A stretch of 64,000 nucleotides of DNA, taken from contig NZ_DASZKT010000116.1 in the NCBI RefSeq assembly GCF_035552695.1, positions 1 through 64,000 on the forward strand, read 5' to 3'. The position numbers were made by a program, and so were the translations under genes. The notes under the pieces were generated by a model that saw only the letters and a program-made list of their open reading frames with translations, was not told the DNA's origin and made no database searches. Below are positions 1 to 8,137 of the stretch, piece after piece (within the stretch, counting starts at the first letter, position 1; the number at the start of each line of letters is the position of its first letter). The stretch is from Actinospica sp035552695. GTDB lineage: Bacteria > Actinomycetota > Actinomycetes > Streptomycetales > Catenulisporaceae.

Positions 1-1
1 C

Positions 2-484
2 GCGAACAACATCTTCTGGCCGAAGGAGCATTTCCAGAAGTTGATCGGGCTCTACCGGCGGCGGTACGCGCACTACGGTCACGGTACCGAGGAGCAGGCG
101 ATCGTCGGGCTCGGCGGGCAGGTGTTCATGCGCGAGAACTCGCAGGATGCCGTACGCGAGTTCCGGCCGTACTTCGACAACGCGCCGGTCTACGGACACG
201 GGCCCTCGCTGGAGGAGTTCACCCGGGACACGCCGCTGACGGTCGGCTCGCCGGATCAGGTGATCGAGAAGACGCTGAAATTCCGCGGTTACTTCGGCGA
301 CTACCAGCGCCAGTTGTTCCTGGTGGACCACGCGGGCCTGCCGCTGAAGACGGCGCTGGAGCAGATCGACCTGCTGGGCGAGAAGGTCGTGCCGGTGCTG
401 CGCGAGGAGTTCGCCAAGAACCGTCCGGCGAACGTGCCGGACGCCCCGACGCACGCCTCGCTGCTCGCGGCCGCGCAGAAGTAA
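2..484 (+). CDS. LLM-class flavin-dependent monooxygenase, C-terminal part (partial)
   Basis: The frame is open from the left edge, so the N-terminus lies outside the window; 160 residues remain before the TAA stop. The remaining sequence reads as the C-terminal part of a luciferase-like (bacterial luciferase superfamily) TIM-barrel enzyme: a segment ending in HYGHG, a helix with IVGLGGQVF, then a VGSPDQVIEKTLKF motif typical of the last barrel helices. These enzymes oxidise an organic substrate with O2 and reduced FMN in the cytosol. The gene lies 51 nt upstream of an FMN reductase on the same strand, an arrangement known for the CE1758/CE1759 type of LLM-reductase duo. The substrate cannot be told from the fragment. 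Confidence 0.85.
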   Translation, partial: ANNIFWPKEHFQKLIGLYRRRYAHYGHGTEEQAIVGLGGQVFMRENSQDAVREFRPYFDNAPVYGHGPSLEEFTRDTPLTVGSPDQVIEKTLKFRGYFGDYQRQLFLVDHAGLPLKTALEQIDLLGEKVVPVLREEFAKNRPANVPDAPTHASLLAAAQK

Positions 485-535
485 GAGATAGAAGTAAGAA
501 TAATACGTAAGAGATCAAGGAAAGGGTGTACGAGG

Positions 536-1156
536 ATGGATGCGGTTCGGCTGGTCGTCGTTTCGGCGGGCCTGCGTCAGCCTTCGAGTACGCGGCTGCT
601 GGCCGACCGGCTTGCCGCCGCGGCGGAGCGCGAGCTGCGGCAGCAGGGCCGTGACGTGCACGTACGCGTGCTGGAGCTGCGTGACTACGCCGTGGACATC
701 GCCAACAACCTGGTCACCGGTTTTCCGAACCCAGCCCTCGGCGACGCCCTGAAGGCGGTCGAGTCGGCGGACGGACTGATCGTCGTGTCCCCGATCTTCT
801 CGGCGTCCTACAGCGGCCTGTTCAAGTCGTTCTTCGACCTGATCGACCCACGGGCGCTGACCGGAACCCCGGTGGTGATCGCGGCGACCGGAGGCAGCGC
901 CCGCCACTCGCTGGCACTGGAGCACGCGCTGCGGCCGCTGTTCTCCTACCTGCACGCCACCGTCGTGCCGACCGCCGTGTACGCCGCGACCGAGGACTGG
1001 GGCGGCGAGGCCGCGGAATTCGTCGGCCGCATCGATCGCGCCGCGGGGGAGCTTTCCGCTTTGCTCGCAAATCGGGAATCGAAGTGGCAGGACACTGATG
1101 TCGAGGTCGAGGATGACGACGATGTCATCCCCTTCGAGCGGCTCCTCGCGGGCTGA
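536..1156 (+). CDS. NAD(P)H-dependent FMN reductase (CE1759-like)
   Basis: 206 residues, flavodoxin-like fold of the NADPH-dependent FMN reductase family. The FMN-phosphate loop is at about residues 10-20 (SAGLRQPSSTR) and the second flavin-contact stretch at about 84-100 (SPIFSASYSGLFKSFFD). The C-terminal 25 residues are very acidic (EVEDDDDV), which is unusual and may be a flexible tail. It should supply reduced FMN to the luciferase-like monooxygenase encoded just upstream; the two form a likely two-gene operon. An AAGGAAAGGG stretch 9 nt before the ATG is a plausible ribosome binding site. Confidence 0.85.
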   Translation: MDAVRLVVVSAGLRQPSSTRLLADRLAAAAERELRQQGRDVHVRVLELRDYAVDIANNLVTGFPNPALGDALKAVESADGLIVVSPIFSASYSGLFKSFFDLIDPRALTGTPVVIAATGGSARHSLALEHALRPLFSYLHATVVPTAVYAATEDWGGEAAEFVGRIDRAAGELSALLANRESKWQDTDVEVEDDDDVIPFERLLAG

Positions 1157-1305
1157 ACGGCGCGGTGACCAGGTCGGGGACGCCCTCGGTTCGCCTGCGT
1201 GATCTTACCGTCGCGTAGCGAATACCCTCAACGCTGAATGTGCATGGCTGAGCCGTTGCCTCTGCTTTACTCGGGCTTGGCTGGACATTCGCCATTCTTC
1301 GTTTC

Positions 1306-2505
1306 ATGCCACGCTTCATACCCACGCTCGCTCTCGCGGTTACCGCCGCTGCGGGTCTGGGCGCGATCCCCGCGCTCACCTCCGTGGCCGGCGCCGTCAC
1401 CCCGACGGCGTCCTCCTCCACCCACGTCGCCGCTTCCGCCGCGAACTGGGCGCACGGCAACGCCATTCGCAACGACTCGAAGTCCCACAGGATCGGCGCC
1501 ACCGCCAACGCCGCCCCGTCCGGCTTCGGTCCGTCCAGCATCCAGTCGGCCTACAAGCTGCCGTCCAGCACGGCCGGCAGTGGCCGGACCGTCGCCATCG
1601 TCGACGCCTTCAACGACCCGACCGCTGGCAAGGACCTCGCCGTATATCGCAGCACGTACGGTCTGTCGGCGTGCACGAAGGCCACCGGCTGTCTGAAGAT
1701 CGTCAGCCAGACCGGTTCCACGACGAGCCTGCCGAAGACCAACGCCGGCTGGGCCACCGAGGAATCGCTCGACCTCGACATGGTCAGTGCGACCTGCCCG
1801 AACTGCCACATCATCCTGGTCGAGGCCACCAGCGCCTCCAACGCGAACCTGGGCAAGGCGGTCAACGAGGCGGCCAAGCTCGGTGCCGACGCGATCTCCA
1901 ACAGCTACGGCGGCAGCGAGTCCTCCTCGGACCCGACCTACGACACGACGTACTACGACCACCCGGGAATCGCGATCACCGCCTCCTCGGGTGACAGCGG
2001 CTACGGCGTCGAATACCCGGCCGCCAGCCCGTACGTCACCGCGGTCGGCGGCACCTCGCTGAGCAAGGCCTCGAACACCCGCGGCTGGACCGAGACCGCG
2101 TGGTCCGGCGCCGGCGCGGGCTGCTCGGCGTACGAGGCGAAGCCCAGCTTCCAGGGGAGTGCGAGCACCGGTTGCGCCAAGCGCGCCGTGGCGGACGTGT
2201 CCGCGGTCGCCGACCCGAACACCGGCGTCGCCGTGTACGACACGACCCCCTACCAGGGCTTCTCCGGCTGGCAGGTCTACGGCGGCACGAGCGTCGCGTC
2301 CCCGCTGATCGCGAGCGTCTACGCGCTGGCGGGCAACACCTCGTCGGTGGACAACGCCTCGCTCGCCTACACGAACCACACCTCGCTGTTCGACGTGACC
2401 TCGGGCAGCGACGGCAGTTGCTCGCCGAGCCAGCTGTGCACTGCGCGCGCCGGCTGGGACGGCCCGACGGGCTACGGCACCCCGGACGGGGTCGCAGCCT
2501 TCTAA
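1306..2505 (+). CDS. Secreted S53 (sedolisin-type) serine-carboxyl peptidase with very short propeptide
   Basis: 399 residues with a signal peptide (about 1-30, ending near AGA-VTP). The catalytic domain runs from about residue 75. The expected sedolisin residues are visible: Glu152 and Asp156 in TEESLDLD, Asp230 in SSGDSG (oxyanion Asp) and the nucleophile Ser329 in GGTSVASP. A C-terminal calcium-site region is present (FDVTSGSDG, then GWDGPTGYGTPDG). S53 enzymes are acid-active endopeptidases normally made with a prodomain of about 170-190 residues; here only about 45 residues separate signal peptide and catalytic domain. It stands alone as a monocistronic gene, followed by a hairpin shared with the convergent lysR gene. 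Confidence 0.88.
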   Translation: MPRFIPTLALAVTAAAGLGAIPALTSVAGAVTPTASSSTHVAASAANWAHGNAIRNDSKSHRIGATANAAPSGFGPSSIQSAYKLPSSTAGSGRTVAIVDAFNDPTAGKDLAVYRSTYGLSACTKATGCLKIVSQTGSTTSLPKTNAGWATEESLDLDMVSATCPNCHIILVEATSASNANLGKAVNEAAKLGADAISNSYGGSESSSDPTYDTTYYDHPGIAITASSGDSGYGVEYPAASPYVTAVGGTSLSKASNTRGWTETAWSGAGAGCSAYEAKPSFQGSASTGCAKRAVADVSAVADPNTGVAVYDTTPYQGFSGWQVYGGTSVASPLIASVYALAGNTSSVDNASLAYTNHTSLFDVTSGSDGSCSPSQLCTARAGWDGPTGYGTPDGVAAF

Positions 2506-2532
2506 GTAAAGCCACATTTGTGGGGAGTGCTC

Positions 2533-2567
2533 GTAGTCCGGTCGGTCTACCCACCCGACCGGCCTAC
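2533..2567. terminator. Hairpin between convergent S53 peptidase and LysR genes
   Basis: CCGGTCGG at 2538-2545 pairs with CCGACCGG at 2555-2562, extended by GTAG/CTAC outside one mismatch. It lies 28 nt after the peptidase stop and reaches the lysR stop codon, so it probably ends transcription from both sides. There is no clear T-run, as is usual in high-GC actinomycetes. Confidence 0.6.
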
Positions 2568-3541
2568 GGCATTTTCAGCCCCTGCTTCAGGGCACTGCGG
2601 AAGGCGCGGACGGCGGGATGCCGGGCCGCGCCCGCGCGTACGCCGGTGATCAGCCTGCGGTGCGGGCGGCCGGGGAGCCTGGAGACGCGCATGTCGTGGC
2701 CGCGGTCGGTGTCGAGGAGCAGGCCGGGCAGCAGCGCGACCGCGTGGCCGGTCTCCACGAGGTGGATCTGCAGCAGCAGGTCGGGGCTCGCGAAGCGGAT
2801 GTCCGGTTCGAATCCGGCGCCCCGGCAGAGGGTCCGCGCCCACTGGCCGACGGGAATGTCGGGCGGGTCGAGCGCCCAGGGCACGTCGGCGAGTTCGGCC
2901 AGCCGGACCGGCGCCTGATCCTCGCCGCAGTCTCCGGCGCTGCCGTCGCCGTCGCCGTTGCCGCTGCCGTTGTCACCCTTGGCACCGCCGCCCCGGGCGT
3001 GCGGACCGTGCGTCGGCACCGCGAGCAGCAGTTCGTCGAGTGCGAGCAGTTGCGTGTGGACGCCCTCGACCGGCGGTTGCGGCAGTCCCGGGTACTCCTC
3101 GCCGAGTACGACGTCGAATTCGTGCGCGAGCAGTCCCGCGAAGGCTGGGCCCGCCTCTTCGTGCGTGATCTCGACGCGCAGGCCCGGGTGCTGTTCCGCG
3201 AGCAGCGTGAGCGCGGGCGGGACGAGCGCCAGGAGGACGGATTGGAACGAGGCCACGCGCAAGGTGCCGCCCACCTCCGTCAACGAGGCGCGCAGGTCGG
3301 CTTCGGCGAGTTCGAGCCGTTCCAGGATGACCTCGGTGTGCGCGACGAGGATCCGCGCCTGCGCGGTCAGCCGCACGCCGCGTCCGGCCGGTTCGAGCAG
3401 CGTCACCCCGGTCTCGGCCTCGAGCTGGCTGAGCTGCTGCGAGATCGCGGACGGGCTGTAGGACAGGGCCTCGGCGACGGCCTTGAGAGTGCCGCGGCGG
3501 TCCAACTCGCGCAGCAGCCGGAGGCGGTGCACGTCCAGCAT
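2564..3541 (-). CDS. LysR-family transcriptional regulator with Gly/Asp-rich insertion
   Basis: 325 residues. N-terminal winged helix-turn-helix at residues 1-60 (LRELDRRGTLKAVAEALSYS), linker helix to about 88, then a periplasmic-binding-like effector domain. The effector domain is interrupted at about residues 183-209 by a low-complexity Gly/Asp/Asn segment that has no counterpart in typical LysR proteins and falls between the two subdomain strands. The gene is divergent from the EamA-type exporter at 3635, with 93 nt between the starts, so it very likely controls that exporter. A purine-rich AAAGGGG precedes the ATG by 5 nt. Confidence 0.85.
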   Translation of the reverse strand: MLDVHRLRLLRELDRRGTLKAVAEALSYSPSAISQQLSQLEAETGVTLLEPAGRGVRLTAQARILVAHTEVILERLELAEADLRASLTEVGGTLRVASFQSVLLALVPPALTLLAEQHPGLRVEITHEEAGPAFAGLLAHEFDVVLGEEYPGLPQPPVEGVHTQLLALDELLLAVPTHGPHARGGGAKGDNGSGNGDGDGSAGDCGEDQAPVRLAELADVPWALDPPDIPVGQWARTLCRGAGFEPDIRFASPDLLLQIHLVETGHAVALLPGLLLDTDRGHDMRVSRLPGRPHRRLITGVRAGAARHPAVRAFRSALKQGLKMP

Positions 3542-3634
3542 CTCGGCCCCTTTCCTGACTCATCAGTTTTCCTCACCAGTATCGCTCGGAAAGTATCGCT
3601 AGACGAATCAGTTGTGCTGCCGGAGCCTGGAGCC

Positions 3635-4516
3635 ATGCGCTCACCGACCTCGACCAGGCCGTCCTCCGTCGTCGGCCCGGCCACGCTGATGGTGCTCGGC
3701 TCCTGCACCTCGCTGCAGATCGGCGCCGCACTGGCCACGCGCCTGTTCCCGGCCACCGGCGCGTCTGGGGCCACGCTGCTGCGGCTCGGGCTGGCGGCGG
3801 GCGTGCTGCTCGTGGCCACCCGGCCGGGTATACGGACCTGGACACGAGCTCAGTGGCGCGCCGTGATCCTGTTCGGCTTCAGCCTCGCGGGTATGAACGG
3901 GTTCTTCTATGCGGCGATCGCGCGGATCCCGCTGGGAATCGCCGTGACCATCGAGTTCCTCGGCCCGCTCACGCTCGCCGCGGTGCTGTCCCGACGCGTC
4001 CGCGACCTCGGTTGGGTGCTGCTGGCGCTGGTCGGCGTGGTCGCGCTCGGATGGACCGGAGAGGGCGGATCAGGAGGCTCACTCGATATCGCAGGGGTCG
4101 TGTTCGTCCTCATCGCCGCCGTGTTCTGGGCGCTGTACATCCTGGCTGGAGCGCGTGCCAGTGCGGAGGTGCCAGGCCGTGGCGCGCTCGCGGTCGCGAT
4201 GACCATCGCAGCACTCATGCTCACTCCCGGCGGGGTGCGCGGCGCTGAGCACGTCGCCGATCGGCCAGGGTTGATGCTCGTCGCCATCGGCACCGCGCTG
4301 ATGGCCTCGATCGTGCCCTACTCGCTGGAATTCGCGGCCATGCGCCGGATTCCGCGTCGTGCGTTCGGGATCCTGCTGAGTCTTGAGCCGGCCGTGGCCA
4401 CGTTCGCGGGCTGGCTCGTCCTCGGGCAACGCGTCGGCCTGCTCGCACTCGCCGCGATCGTCGCGGTGGTATCAGCGAGCGTCGGATCGACGCTGACCGC
4501 GGATCAGCGGCCTTGA
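3635..4516 (+). CDS. EamA/DMT-family transporter (RhtA-like exporter)
   Basis: 293 residues with about ten hydrophobic segments arranged as two EamA repeats. The ATG at 3635 is chosen because GGAG lies 9 nt upstream and the longer upstream frame runs back into lysR on the other strand. DMT proteins of this type export amino acids or other small metabolites from the cytosol. It is divergent from the lysR gene, its probable regulator. The 3' end overlaps the convergent universal-stress gene by 13 nt. Substrate unknown. Confidence 0.85.
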   Translation: MRSPTSTRPSSVVGPATLMVLGSCTSLQIGAALATRLFPATGASGATLLRLGLAAGVLLVATRPGIRTWTRAQWRAVILFGFSLAGMNGFFYAAIARIPLGIAVTIEFLGPLTLAAVLSRRVRDLGWVLLALVGVVALGWTGEGGSGGSLDIAGVVFVLIAAVFWALYILAGARASAEVPGRGALAVAMTIAALMLTPGGVRGAEHVADRPGLMLVAIGTALMASIVPYSLEFAAMRRIPRRAFGILLSLEPAVATFAGWLVLGQRVGLLALAAIVAVVSASVGSTLTADQRP

Positions 4517-5055
4517 CCCGCGTCGGTCTGGCGCAGGAAGTCCTCCGGCGTGATGCGGCGCAACTCGCGGCGCACCGCGCGCGGCGCGGAGAGCGGCGCG
4601 ACGAGCAGTACCGGCGCCTTGGCGGTGCTGACGACCCTTCGGCGCACCTTGCCGCGCAGGTAGCCCGCGATCGAACGACGCGGACCGGCACCGAGAACCA
4701 GCAGGTCGCTCGAACGGTCGGCCAGCGCGTTCAACGTCTCCGCCGCGGGCGCGCGTACCACGAGCGTCTCAACGTGCAGATCCACGGGGAGCTCGCCGAG
4801 CGCTTCGGCGACGGCCGCGTCCAGGCGCTCGCGGGCCTGCCGGTTCCAAAGCCGAAGCAGCGAGGGCTCGGGCGCCCTGCGGTACACGGCCTCACCGCCC
4901 GGCGGCTCCCAGGCGAGCACTACGACGAGTTCGGTGCCGGCGCGCCGCGCCTCGTAAACGGCCCGGCGCAGCGCGGCGCCGCTGCTGGCCGAGCCTGTCA
5001 CTCCGACCACTACGCGAGCGGTCCTGACCTCGGGGAATAGTTCCGTCGTGTTCAT
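4504..5055 (-). CDS. Universal stress protein (UspA-like)
   Basis: 183 residues starting at ATG 5055; the frame is open further upstream but without Usp similarity. One Usp domain: a beta-strand RVVVGVTGSASSGAALRRAV near the N-terminus and the C-terminal nucleotide-loop region LVLGAGPRRSIAGYLRGKV, where the classic G-x2-G-x9-G(S/T) ATP motif is degenerate, so ATP binding is doubtful. A charged tail of about 30 residues (RAVRRELRRITPEDFLRQ) follows the domain. Usually induced by stress or hypoxia in actinobacteria; no regulatory site is visible here. Confidence 0.8.
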   Translation of the reverse strand: MNTTELFPEVRTARVVVGVTGSASSGAALRRAVYEARRAGTELVVVLAWEPPGGEAVYRRAPEPSLLRLWNRQARERLDAAVAEALGELPVDLHVETLVVRAPAAETLNALADRSSDLLVLGAGPRRSIAGYLRGKVRRRVVSTAKAPVLLVAPLSAPRAVRRELRRITPEDFLRQTDAGQGR

Positions 5056-5141
5056 GTCTCCCAGTATTCGAGCCGGAAGCGTCCACGGGAAGTGGCGCCA
5101 TTGCCCTTGTGCCACAAAATCCTGCCAGGTAGCGTGAGGGC

Positions 5142-6095
5142 ATGTTGAAGACCGTCGCTGCACTGGTGATGGACGGCACCGCCGCCTTCGAACTCGGTGT
5201 GGTGTGCGAGGTTTTCGGCGTCGACCGGACCGAGGACGGCGTGCCGGCCTTCGACTTCCGGGTCTGCGGCGAGCACCCCGGCAGACCTCTGACATCGACC
5301 GGCTTCCAGATCGTGCCGACGTACGGCTTCGATGCCGTCGAGGACGCGGACCTCATCCTCGTGCCCGCCGTCGCCGGCCCGTCGGTCGACTACCCGCCCG
5401 CGATCATCGAGGTGGTGCGGGCGGCCGCCGCGCGCGGAACGACTTTGCTCACGGTCTGCTCCGGCGCGTTCCTGTTGGCGGAGGCCGGTATCCTCGACGG
5501 CCTGCGCTGCACGCTGCACTGGAAGCACGCCGAGGAGTTCGCCGAGCGGTACCCGGACACGAAGGTCGATCCCGACGTCCTGTTCGTCGACGAGGGCAGC
5601 GTGATCACCAGCGCGGGCACCGCCGCCGGCATCGACGCCTGCCTGCACCTCGTCCGCCGCGAACTCGGGTCCGCCGTCGCCAACGCGATCGCCCGCCGCA
5701 TGATCGTCCCGCCACAGCGCGACGGCGGCCAGCGCCAGTTCATCGACCTCCCGGTCCCCGAGACCGAGTGCGACAGTTTGCAGCCGGTCCTCGACTGGAT
5801 GCTCGACAACCTCACCGCCGACTTCAGCACCGCCCGACTCGCCCGCCGCGCCCGCATGTCCGAACGCACCTTCGCCCGCCGCTTCGTCGCCGAGACCGGC
5901 ACCACCCCGCTGCGCTGGATCACCCTCCAGCGCGTACTGCACGCCCGCCGCCTCCTCGAGGAGACCTCCCTCGCCGTGGAGGAGATCGCCAACGCCTGCG
6001 GCCTAGGCTCCGGCGCCCTCCTGCGCCACCACTTCCACCGCGCCGTCGGCGTCACCCCGGCCGACTACCGCAGGTCCTTCAGCTGCGCGCAATGA
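5142..6095 (+). CDS. GlxA-family transcriptional regulator (DJ-1/PfpI domain plus AraC-type HTH)
   Basis: 317 residues. N-terminal DJ-1/PfpI-like domain (about 1-190) with the elbow segment TVCSGAFLLAEAGIL, Cys106 sitting where class I glutamine amidotransferases carry their nucleophile. C-terminal AraC/XylS double helix-turn-helix (about 215-312): SERTFARRFVAETGTTPLRW and the second helix region EEIANACGLGSGALLRHHF. Proteins of this architecture are DNA-binding regulators in the cytosol; target genes are not evident. The SET-domain gene follows after 15 nt on the same strand and may be co-transcribed. Confidence 0.85.
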   Translation: MLKTVAALVMDGTAAFELGVVCEVFGVDRTEDGVPAFDFRVCGEHPGRPLTSTGFQIVPTYGFDAVEDADLILVPAVAGPSVDYPPAIIEVVRAAAARGTTLLTVCSGAFLLAEAGILDGLRCTLHWKHAEEFAERYPDTKVDPDVLFVDEGSVITSAGTAAGIDACLHLVRRELGSAVANAIARRMIVPPQRDGGQRQFIDLPVPETECDSLQPVLDWMLDNLTADFSTARLARRARMSERTFARRFVAETGTTPLRWITLQRVLHARRLLEETSLAVEEIANACGLGSGALLRHHFHRAVGVTPADYRRSFSCAQ

Positions 6096-6110
6096 AATGA
6101 AAGCCGCCAC

Positions 6111-6641
6111 TTGGTAACCGCGCCCGATGCCGACTGCTGGTTGCACCCTCACATCGAAGTCCGCACCTCGCCGATCCAAGGCAGGGGTCTGTTCGCGGTG
6201 GCGCCTATCGCAGCCGGAACCGTCGTCTCCCGAGTCGGCGGAAGGCTGGTCTCCGGCGCCGAGCTCGCCGCCGTCTTCGCCGCCGCCGCAGGTGATCCTG
6301 ATCATCCGTACATTGACACGATCACCGTCGCCGACGACGTTCACCTGATCCTTCCGCCGCGCCGCCCCAACGGTTACGGCAACCACAGTTGCGATCCGAA
6401 CGTGTGGTGGATCGACGCGTACACGCAGGCGGCGCGCCGCGCCATCGCGGTGGGGGAGGAGCTGACGAACGACTATGCGACGTCCACCGGAATCGCCGAT
6501 TTCCGTATGGACTGCGCCTGCGGATCAGAGCTCTGCCGAGGTGAGGTCACCGGCCTCGATTGGCGACGAGCCGAGCTCCGGGAGCGATACGGCGATCACT
6601 GGACGCCCGGACTGCTCGACCTGATCAGACGGCGTCGCTGA
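6111..6641 (+). CDS. SET-domain protein (putative protein lysine methyltransferase)
   Basis: 176 residues from a TTG start. Compact SET domain: N-terminal IQGRGLFAVAPIAAGTVV, the SAM/lysine-site motifs NHSCDPN (about 92-98) and GEELTNDY (about 119-126), and a post-SET-like Cys cluster, CACGSELC. SET enzymes methylate lysine side chains of proteins with S-adenosylmethionine; small SET proteins occur in bacteria but targets are rarely known. The gene is 15 nt downstream of the GlxA-type regulator and its 3' end overlaps the convergent proA-like gene by 17 nt. The start is uncertain because only a weak ribosome site is visible. Confidence 0.8.
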   Translation: MVTAPDADCWLHPHIEVRTSPIQGRGLFAVAPIAAGTVVSRVGGRLVSGAELAAVFAAAAGDPDHPYIDTITVADDVHLILPPRRPNGYGNHSCDPNVWWIDAYTQAARRAIAVGEELTNDYATSTGIADFRMDCACGSELCRGEVTGLDWRRAELRERYGDHWTPGLLDLIRRRR

Positions 6642-7923
6642 GGTCTGAGACCGAGGCCGTGGGGACGGTCAGGTACTGGCGCAGCGCGAGGTCGCGGAAG
6701 GTGACCGGGCCGCGGGGGCCGGGGACGCGGTCGATGTTGATGCCGGTCTCGGGGAGGCGGAGCAGCTTGAAGCCGTCGAGCAGGCGGGTCGGGCAGTTCC
6801 AGAAGCCGCCGGAGCCGCCGTAGGCGTCCAGGAAGTCGCGCGCGGCGGCGGCGTCCTCGGTCGCGACGGCGGCGGCGAGGCCGGAGGTCTCCTCGTTCGC
6901 GATGCGGGCGGCCTCGGCCGGGCCGTCGACGGTGTCGATGGTCACGGTGGCGGCGCGGTCCGGGTCGAGGGCCCACTCGAAGCCGCGCGGGTGGTCGTGC
7001 GGGGGCAGCGAGGCGGCGATGCCGAGGCGCTTGAGCACATCCAGAATCCCGGGCAGCAGTTCGTCGTGCAGCGAGCGATCGAGAAGCAGAAGATTGAGAC
7101 GGTTGCAGACGCCGAGGCGGTCCAGGCTCTCCTCGACCATCCGCTGCGCGAGCTCTGGACCGGCACCCGGCGCGACGTACAGCACGCCGCCGCCGTCCGC
7201 GTGGGCCAGCGTGCGCACGCCGTGCCGCGCCGCCTCGCGGGCCAGGTCCCGGGTGCTCTCGCCGCTGCCGCGCAGAATGACCAGGGGGACGAGGTCGGGC
7301 ACGGCGACCAGCGCGTACGCCGCCGAACGGTCCTCGACCGGGATGAGCTGGATCGCGTCCGGGTCCAGGCCCGCGTCGGCGAGCGCGGGGGCCACGACCT
7401 CGTCCATCAGCGCCTGGCTGGAGCGCAGCGCGGCGGAACCGGTGCGCAGTACGCCGCCGTTGCGCGACTTGAGCAGCTGCGAGGCGATGTCCACGGTCAC
7501 GTTCGGCCGCGCCTCGAAGTTCGCGCCGATCACGCCGACCGGCCGACGGCGCTCCAGCAGTGTCAGCCCGTCCGGCCGCCGCTCGATGATCTTGTCCCGC
7601 GGTTCGTCCGGCACGTCGGCCAACGCGGCGAGCTGCTCGGCCATCGCGTCCAGTCGCGCGGCGGTCAGCCGCAGCCGGTCCTGGAGCGCCTCGGACATGC
7701 CGCCCGCCCGGGCGGCGGCGAGGTCGGCCTCGTTCGCCGCGATCAACGCAGGTGCCGCCGATCGCACCCGCCGGGCCATCGCGCGCAACGCGGCGTCGAT
7801 CGCCGACTCCGACGCGTTCACCAGGGACGCGGCGCCCCGCGCGGCGCGCTCGGCACAGGCGCGGACCGTGGCGTGCACGGCGTTCGGCGCGGCGGACGCG
7901 GAGTGGTCGGTTCCGGTGGTCAC
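6625..7923 (-). CDS. proA: Glutamate-5-semialdehyde dehydrogenase (gamma-glutamyl-phosphate reductase), ProA-like
   Basis: 432 residues from a GTG start preceded by AAAGG at 7 nt; the open frame upstream has no ProA similarity. ALDH-fold enzyme that reduces gamma-glutamyl phosphate with NADPH in proline synthesis. Recognisable motifs are RRPVGVIGANFEARPNVTVD (about 127-146), the catalytic Cys273 in GVCNRLN, and GSGGFWNCPTRLLDGF near the C-terminus. Several normally invariant stretches differ: SRNGGVLRTGS replaces the usual SGNAVILRGG, and HADGGGVLYV replaces HADG-I-H-YVD. No proB is adjacent. It may be a paralogue with a changed role; it faces the SARP regulator across a 214-nt gap. Confidence 0.75.
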   Translation of the reverse strand: MTTGTDHSASAAPNAVHATVRACAERAARGAASLVNASESAIDAALRAMARRVRSAAPALIAANEADLAAARAGGMSEALQDRLRLTAARLDAMAEQLAALADVPDEPRDKIIERRPDGLTLLERRRPVGVIGANFEARPNVTVDIASQLLKSRNGGVLRTGSAALRSSQALMDEVVAPALADAGLDPDAIQLIPVEDRSAAYALVAVPDLVPLVILRGSGESTRDLAREAARHGVRTLAHADGGGVLYVAPGAGPELAQRMVEESLDRLGVCNRLNLLLLDRSLHDELLPGILDVLKRLGIAASLPPHDHPRGFEWALDPDRAATVTIDTVDGPAEAARIANEETSGLAAAVATEDAAAARDFLDAYGGSGGFWNCPTRLLDGFKLLRLPETGINIDRVPGPRGPVTFRDLALRQYLTVPTASVSDLSDAV

Positions 7924-8137
7924 GTCAGGACCTTTCCAAGGTTGCGACTTCTGTCGCGGCGCTGATCGGCCTAGTCGGTTCAGCGTACGCCGGCCGGGTC
8001 GAGGAGCGTGATCATGGTCGCGTGGCGAGACCGGCCACGTCGGCATCGGCATCGGCGTTGGCGTCGACATCGACGGCTTACTCGCCCGGGCGGCCCGTCG
8101 TGGGTAGGCTGATCTACCGTACGGGAGGGGGAGTCCA

